From the NCBI RefSeq assembly GCF_017313225.1, contig NZ_JAFLNE010000001.1, positions 310,001 to 374,000 of the forward strand: a DNA stretch of 64,000 nt, read 5' to 3'. The DNA is from Allomuricauda sp. CAU 1633. GTDB lineage: Bacteria > Bacteroidota > Bacteroidia > Flavobacteriales > Flavobacteriaceae. Below are positions 60,106 through 64,000 of the stretch, one piece after another (within the stretch, counting starts at the first letter, position 1; every line of letters begins with the position of its first letter). The notes below the pieces were generated by a model that was given only the letters and a program-made list of their open reading frames with translations, had not been told where the DNA came from and did no database searches. Made by a program: the position numbers and the translations under genes.

Positions 60106-61713
60106 TTACGAAGAACAATCGCACAATTTAAGTTTTGTGCCCGGTTTTAGGTTATTGCTGCTAAGACCGTTCCATTCTCGTAAATTTTCTATGGAAACTC
60201 CGGGATATTTTCTGGAAATCGTCCAGAGTGAATCACCGGGTTGTACTGTATGTGTTTTAGAGTTGCCTGCCACCGCCCCTGAAACTGACTTTGAAGTACT
60301 CGATTTAGCCACAGGTTTTTCTGGGATATGGGGTTTTCTAGGGAAAATGGTCAATCGTTGCCCAATGCGCAAGTTGTTACTACGTAACCCGTTCCACCTT
60401 ATAATCTGGCTCACGCCAACGCCATATCGTTCCGCAATCTTGCCCAAATAATCTCCGCTCTTTACTTTGTAGCGAATTTGATCTTGGGCAGTTATCATCT
60501 GTGGCAATGGTTTTTCCAAAGAATCCATTTCCTTTTTCACATACGCATAAATCTGTTCCTCATTGGCCACAAACTTTCCAATTTTGGCCTTAGGCAAACG
60601 AAGGGCGTAATCTTTCCCTTTTACCTTGGGTATCACATTCAGTTTGTAGGCTGGGTTCAACATCTCCAATTCTTCGGTGCTGATGTCCACCAACTTCGCT
60701 ATTTGATCAAAAGTGATCAAGTTTTTTACATGGACCGTATCCGTTTCAAAATAGGGGCGGTCTGCCTTTTTATATTGTAACCCATGTTCATCGGCATACT
60801 CAAAAATGTACATCGTCGCTAAAAACGCAGGAAGATAGCCTGCCGTTTCACGCGGAAGGAATGGACGTATGTTCCAATAATTTTCATATCCGCCAGACCT
60901 ACGGATGGCTTTGTTCACATTTCCTGGGCCAGAGTTGTATGCGGCAAGGGCCAAATCCCAATCGTTGAAAATTTCATAGAGCTTGGCCAGATACTTGCTG
61001 GCTGCTTTTGTCGCTAAAATAGGGTCATGGCGTTCATCCACATAACTGCTCACATCCAATCCGTACATTTTACCTGTACTGTACATAAACTGCCAAAGTC
61101 CCTTGGCGCCCACTCTTGATCTTGCTCTTGGGTTCAATGCCGATTCAATAATGGCCAAATATTTAATTTCAAGGGGGATATCTTGATTATCCAATTCTTG
61201 TTCAAACAATGGGAAGTAGAACTGACTGGCGGTCATCATTCGTTGCATCAAATCTCTTTTTCTCGTCAAAAAGGATTTAATAACGCTCTCCAAAGAAGGA
61301 TTATAGGTAATATTGAATGGCGTTTTTTCATCCATTCGTGCCAAACGGGCCTTTAAGGTATCAGTGGGTAAATCCACAACAAAAATGGAGTCGTTCTCCA
61401 AACCATTCTCAATTTCAAGCAGCATATCACTGAACAACTGTGCGCTGCCGTGAAGCTCTTTCAACCAAAGACTGTCGTACCGATGGGCCTCTTCCAAATC
61501 CAGTAATTGAAATTCCCCATTTTTATCCGCTTCCAACACCATGGGCTTACCATCAATACTAACGTTGGTAATACTGATTTCCTGGGTTTCATCTGATTGT
61601 ATCAATGTGGAATCTTGCACAGCCAATTGAATGGAATCAATCTCTTGGGCGGTGACCATCGAAGCAACAAAAACAAGTGCTGCGCAGACAGCTGTGTTCA
61701 ATTTTGGGTTCAT
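60106..61713 (-). CDS. MltD-like lytic transglycosylase with two LysM domains
   Basis: 535 residues. After the signal peptide (AALVFVASMVTAQ) and a 120-residue helical region comes the SLT-type lytic transglycosylase domain: AIIESALNPRARSRVGAKGL with the catalytic glutamate, WQFMYSTGKMYGLDVSSYVD and LAAYNSGPGNVNKAIRR. Two C-terminal LysM units (YKVKSGDYLGKIAERYGV; HTVQPGDSLWTISRKYPGV) bind glycan strands. This is the domain order of membrane-bound transglycosylase D. It would cleave between MurNAc and GlcNAc in the periplasm. The final CDCSS tail is unusual. Confidence 0.93.
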   Translation of the reverse strand: MNPKLNTAVCAALVFVASMVTAQEIDSIQLAVQDSTLIQSDETQEISITNVSIDGKPMVLEADKNGEFQLLDLEEAHRYDSLWLKELHGSAQLFSDMLLEIENGLENDSIFVVDLPTDTLKARLARMDEKTPFNITYNPSLESVIKSFLTRKRDLMQRMMTASQFYFPLFEQELDNQDIPLEIKYLAIIESALNPRARSRVGAKGLWQFMYSTGKMYGLDVSSYVDERHDPILATKAASKYLAKLYEIFNDWDLALAAYNSGPGNVNKAIRRSGGYENYWNIRPFLPRETAGYLPAFLATMYIFEYADEHGLQYKKADRPYFETDTVHVKNLITFDQIAKLVDISTEELEMLNPAYKLNVIPKVKGKDYALRLPKAKIGKFVANEEQIYAYVKKEMDSLEKPLPQMITAQDQIRYKVKSGDYLGKIAERYGVGVSQIIRWNGLRSNNLRIGQRLTIFPRKPHIPEKPVAKSSTSKSVSGAVAGNSKTHTVQPGDSLWTISRKYPGVSIENLREWNGLSSNNLKPGTKLKLCDCSS

Positions 61714-61832
61714 TTGGACAAGGTTTGGTTTTTGGGGCGAACTAAAATGGCGTTTTTTTCTGAAATATTAAAATTTCGGGTGTAAAACGTACTGAATTTT
61801 AACTCTTTCCCCAATAATCCATAACGTGTAAA

Positions 61833-63023
61833 CTAGTCCAATATTGCAGCGATACCGGGCAAGGTTCTCCCTTCAAGGCTTTCCAACATGGCCCCACCTC
61901 CTGTGGACACATAACTTACTTTATCATCAAAACCAAATTGCTTTACCGCAGCTACAGAATCGCCCCCTCCAACAAGAGAAAATGCTCCGCTTTGTGTGGC
62001 TTCATCAATATAATTTCCAACGGCAATGGTTCCCTTGGCAAAGCTTTCCATTTCAAAAACACCCACTGGGCCGTTCCACAAGATGGTCTTGGAGGCCAAA
62101 ATAACTTGCTTGAAAATCTCCAAGGTTTTTGGTCCGGCATCCAGCCCTTGCCATCCATCGGGAATTTTGTCCACGTCTACAAACTGTGTGTTGGCGTTGT
62201 TGTCAAAATCGTCTGCAGCCAATACATCAACAGGTAGATAAACGTTTACATTTTTGGCTTTGGCTTGCTTTAGGATGTCCAGGGCCAATTCCATTTTATC
62301 ATCTTCACAAATGGAATTACCAACTTTACCTCCCTGCGCTTTGATAAAGGTATAGGTCATTCCACCACCAATGATGAGGTTATCAACCTTGTCCAAAATA
62401 TTCTCAATAATGGTGATTTTGGAAGATACCTTGGCTCCCCCCAAAATAGCGGTTACTGGTTTTTCTCCGGTCTGCATCACTTTGGCGATAGCATCGATTT
62501 CTTTGGCCAATAGATATCCGAAGCATTTATTGTTTGGGAAAAATTGGGCTACAATGGTGGTTGAGGCATGGGCTCGGTGAGCCGTTCCAAAGGCATCGTT
62601 TACATAAATGTCTCCGTGTTTTGCCAAAGCCTCAGAAAAGGCTTCATCACCTGCTTCTTCCTCGTCATGAAAACGAAGGTTTTCCAAAAGAAGCACCTCG
62701 CCTTCTTCAAGCTTGGCGACAGCATCATCTGCTTCCTTGCCCACACAGTCATTGGTAAATTTTACTTCAACTCCAATGATATCTGAAACGGTTTCAACAA
62801 TATGGGAAAGGGACATATCCGGATTCACTTTGCCTTTAGGCCTTCCCAAGTGACTCATTAGAACGGCAGAACCACCATCTTCCAACACTTTTAGAATTGT
62901 GGGTTTTGCTGCTTCAATCCTGCTGGTGTCCGTCACATTGAAATCACCATCCAGGGGAACGTTGAAATCAACACGAATCAATGCTTTTTTTCCTTCAAAG
63001 TTGTAATCGTCTATCGTCTTCAT
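61833..63023 (-). CDS. pgk: Phosphoglycerate kinase
   Basis: 396 residues. The substrate-binding N-terminus [32 protein letters not shown] and the nucleotide-binding C-terminus ([31 protein letters not shown]) are intact. It makes ATP and 3-phosphoglycerate in glycolysis. The gene is isolated, with a -7 box 23 bases upstream. Confidence 0.98.
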   Translation of the reverse strand: MKTIDDYNFEGKKALIRVDFNVPLDGDFNVTDTSRIEAAKPTILKVLEDGGSAVLMSHLGRPKGKVNPDMSLSHIVETVSDIIGVEVKFTNDCVGKEADDAVAKLEEGEVLLLENLRFHDEEEAGDEAFSEALAKHGDIYVNDAFGTAHRAHASTTIVAQFFPNNKCFGYLLAKEIDAIAKVMQTGEKPVTAILGGAKVSSKITIIENILDKVDNLIIGGGMTYTFIKAQGGKVGNSICEDDKMELALDILKQAKAKNVNVYLPVDVLAADDFDNNANTQFVDVDKIPDGWQGLDAGPKTLEIFKQVILASKTILWNGPVGVFEMESFAKGTIAVGNYIDEATQSGAFSLVGGGDSVAAVKQFGFDDKVSYVSTGGGAMLESLEGRTLPGIAAILD

Positions 63024-63046
63024 GTAGTGTGTCTTTATGAGAAGCT

Positions 63047-63054
63047 CAAAAGTA
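63047..63054 (-). promoter_or_regulatory. Promoter -7 element of pgk
   Basis: TACTTTTG on the minus strand matches TAnnTTTG and lies 23 bases before the pgk start. A -33 TTG is not evident. Confidence 0.4.
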
Positions 63055-63144
63055 AAGATTTCCTGTCTTTTGGTCTTGTCGCTTAGGTTATATTTTTGAT
63101 GTTTTCCAAAAAAATCGTCACAAAGATGGGCGAGCTAAAAAATG

Positions 63145-63152
63145 TATCTTTG
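63145..63152 (+). promoter_or_regulatory. Promoter -7 element of holB
   Basis: TATCTTTG matches TAnnTTTG and ends 4 bases before the ATG of holB, the same spacing as for the TfoX-like gene at 14634. The transcript would be leaderless. No -33 TTG was seen. Confidence 0.4.
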
Positions 63153-63156
63153 GCTT

Positions 63157-64000
63157 ATGCTGTTCAAACACATTTTAGGGCTGGAACATATCAAAAACCA
63201 TTTGGTGACCACTGCCGACTCGGGAAGGGTAGCACATGCCCAATTGTTTGTGGGCCCAGAAGGTTCGGGAACCTTGCCCATGGCCGTGGCCTATGCTCAA
63301 TATTTGTTATGCGGCAACACGGGCGGCGAAAACGAGGGCGAAAATGCCGTTTGCAATACCAAGTGCAACTCGTTAGCACATCCTGACATGCATTTTGCTT
63401 TTCCGGTTGCTAATTCGGATAAGGTAAAATCGCATGCGGTGAGTGACCATTACTTGGAAGAATGGCGGCAATTTATAAAGGAGCAACCCTATGGGAATCT
63501 GTTTGATTGGTACCGACACATCGGCATTGAAAAAAAACAGGGCCAGATTGGGGTCGATGAAGCTCAAGATATGGTGAAGAAGTTGTCCCTAAAATCCTAT
63601 GAAGGGGGGTATAAGGTGCTCATCCTTTGGATGGCCGAAAAAATGAACATTTCCGCGGCCAATAAGCTCCTTAAATTGATAGAGGAACCACCACAAAAAA
63701 CAGTTTTGCTTTTACTGGCCGAAGACGAGGAACAAATCATCAATACCATCCGTTCCCGATGCCAGATTTTACATTTTCCGCCATTGACGGAGCAGGTTAT
63801 TACCGATGCGCTTGTCAACAGGGGTTTAAGCGCAAGTGCGGCCCATAACATTGCACAAGAGGCTAATGGAAATTTCAATAAGGCCTTGGATTTGATGAAC
63901 AAAGATTCTGAGGATTTGGTGTTTGAACGTTGGTTTGTGCAGTGGGTTCGCAGTGCATTTAAAGCAAAGGGCAACAAAGGAGCCATCCAAGAATTGATTC
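63157..64000 (+). CDS. holB: DNA polymerase III delta' subunit, 5' part
   Basis: About 281 residues are visible; the frame runs off the right edge. The start MLFKHILGLEHIKNHLVTTA and the clamp-loader AAA fold follow: AHAQLFVGPEGSGTLPMAVA in place of a canonical Walker A (delta' does not bind ATP, and the usual GKT is changed here), cysteines of the zinc-like module (LCGNTGGENEG and VCNTKCNSLAHPDM), and KLLKLIEEPPQKTVLLLLAE with RSRCQILHFPPL as the SRC motif. The product is part of the clamp loader that places the beta ring on DNA. Confidence 0.9.
   Translation, partial: MLFKHILGLEHIKNHLVTTADSGRVAHAQLFVGPEGSGTLPMAVAYAQYLLCGNTGGENEGENAVCNTKCNSLAHPDMHFAFPVANSDKVKSHAVSDHYLEEWRQFIKEQPYGNLFDWYRHIGIEKKQGQIGVDEAQDMVKKLSLKSYEGGYKVLILWMAEKMNISAANKLLKLIEEPPQKTVLLLLAEDEEQIINTIRSRCQILHFPPLTEQVITDALVNRGLSASAAHNIAQEANGNFNKALDLMNKDSEDLVFERWFVQWVRSAFKAKGNKGAIQELI

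Overview
The window comes from a member of the Bacteroidota, most likely a marine Flavobacteriaceae of the Muricauda/Allomuricauda type. The evidence is a SprE/PorW-type gliding and type IX secretion lipoprotein, several small flavobacterial families (DUF6168-, DUF6341-, DUF6427-, DUF6747- and DUF4837-like), the split ATP synthase operon order atpB-E-F-H-A-G without atpD/atpC, and promoters of the Bacteroidota type (TTG, about 20 bases, TAnnTTTG). Family names are from recognition of the protein sequences; no database search was run.

Layout. 1-4.2 kb: a partial TPR protein, a small secreted protein, a sugar-phosphate nucleotidyltransferase, a dead GIY-YIG nuclease gene between two palindromes, dut and a polysaccharide flippase. 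4.3-13.4 kb: the ATP synthase operon with a small four-helix-bundle element inserted between atpA and atpG, preceded by two ATP-synthase accessory membrane proteins, a bactofilin and sprE/porW. 13.5-20.2 kb: an AraC/GlxA regulator, small conserved genes, an ABC transporter whose DUF5687 permease carries an in-frame amber codon, a PaaE-like reductase and a patatin. 20.5-26.0 kb: an arsenosugar-type group (DUF2064, peroxidase-like, ArsS) followed by accessory genes separated by two decayed copies of the arsS 3' end. 26.3-31.1 kb: TetR regulator, GT9, DUF4254, DUF6427, DUF6341 and purD.

31.1-51.8 kb is one large surface-polysaccharide locus read on the minus strand. It holds dTDP-rhamnose genes rfbBACD, a Wzz-like chain-length protein, the complete PAPS supply module (cysD, cysN, cysC, cysQ plus a doubled DUF2061 protein), a Wzx flippase, two PAPS-type sulfotransferases, two hexapeptide acyltransferases, three glycosyltransferases, two Wzy/WaaL-like polymerases or ligases, a WcaJ-like initiating transferase and a UDP-glucuronate decarboxylase. 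No sulfate-reducing genes are present, so the sulfate activation genes most probably feed sulfation of this glycan. The segment from about 32 to 43 kb is visibly AT-richer than its surroundings and its genes overlap nearly end to end, as in an exchangeable O-antigen or capsule cassette.

51.8-64 kb is housekeeping and envelope: a DUF6909-like protein, GH3, an M23 peptidase, TatA, an OmpA/PD40 protein, a DUF6747-like miniprotein, a DUF4837 lipoprotein, an MltD-like LysM transglycosylase, pgk and the start of holB. The observations I rate highest are the layered arsS 3'-end remnants, the 289-bp inverted-repeat element in the ATP synthase operon, and the self-contained sulfated-glycan locus. No rRNA, tRNA, CRISPR array, integrase or transposase was seen.
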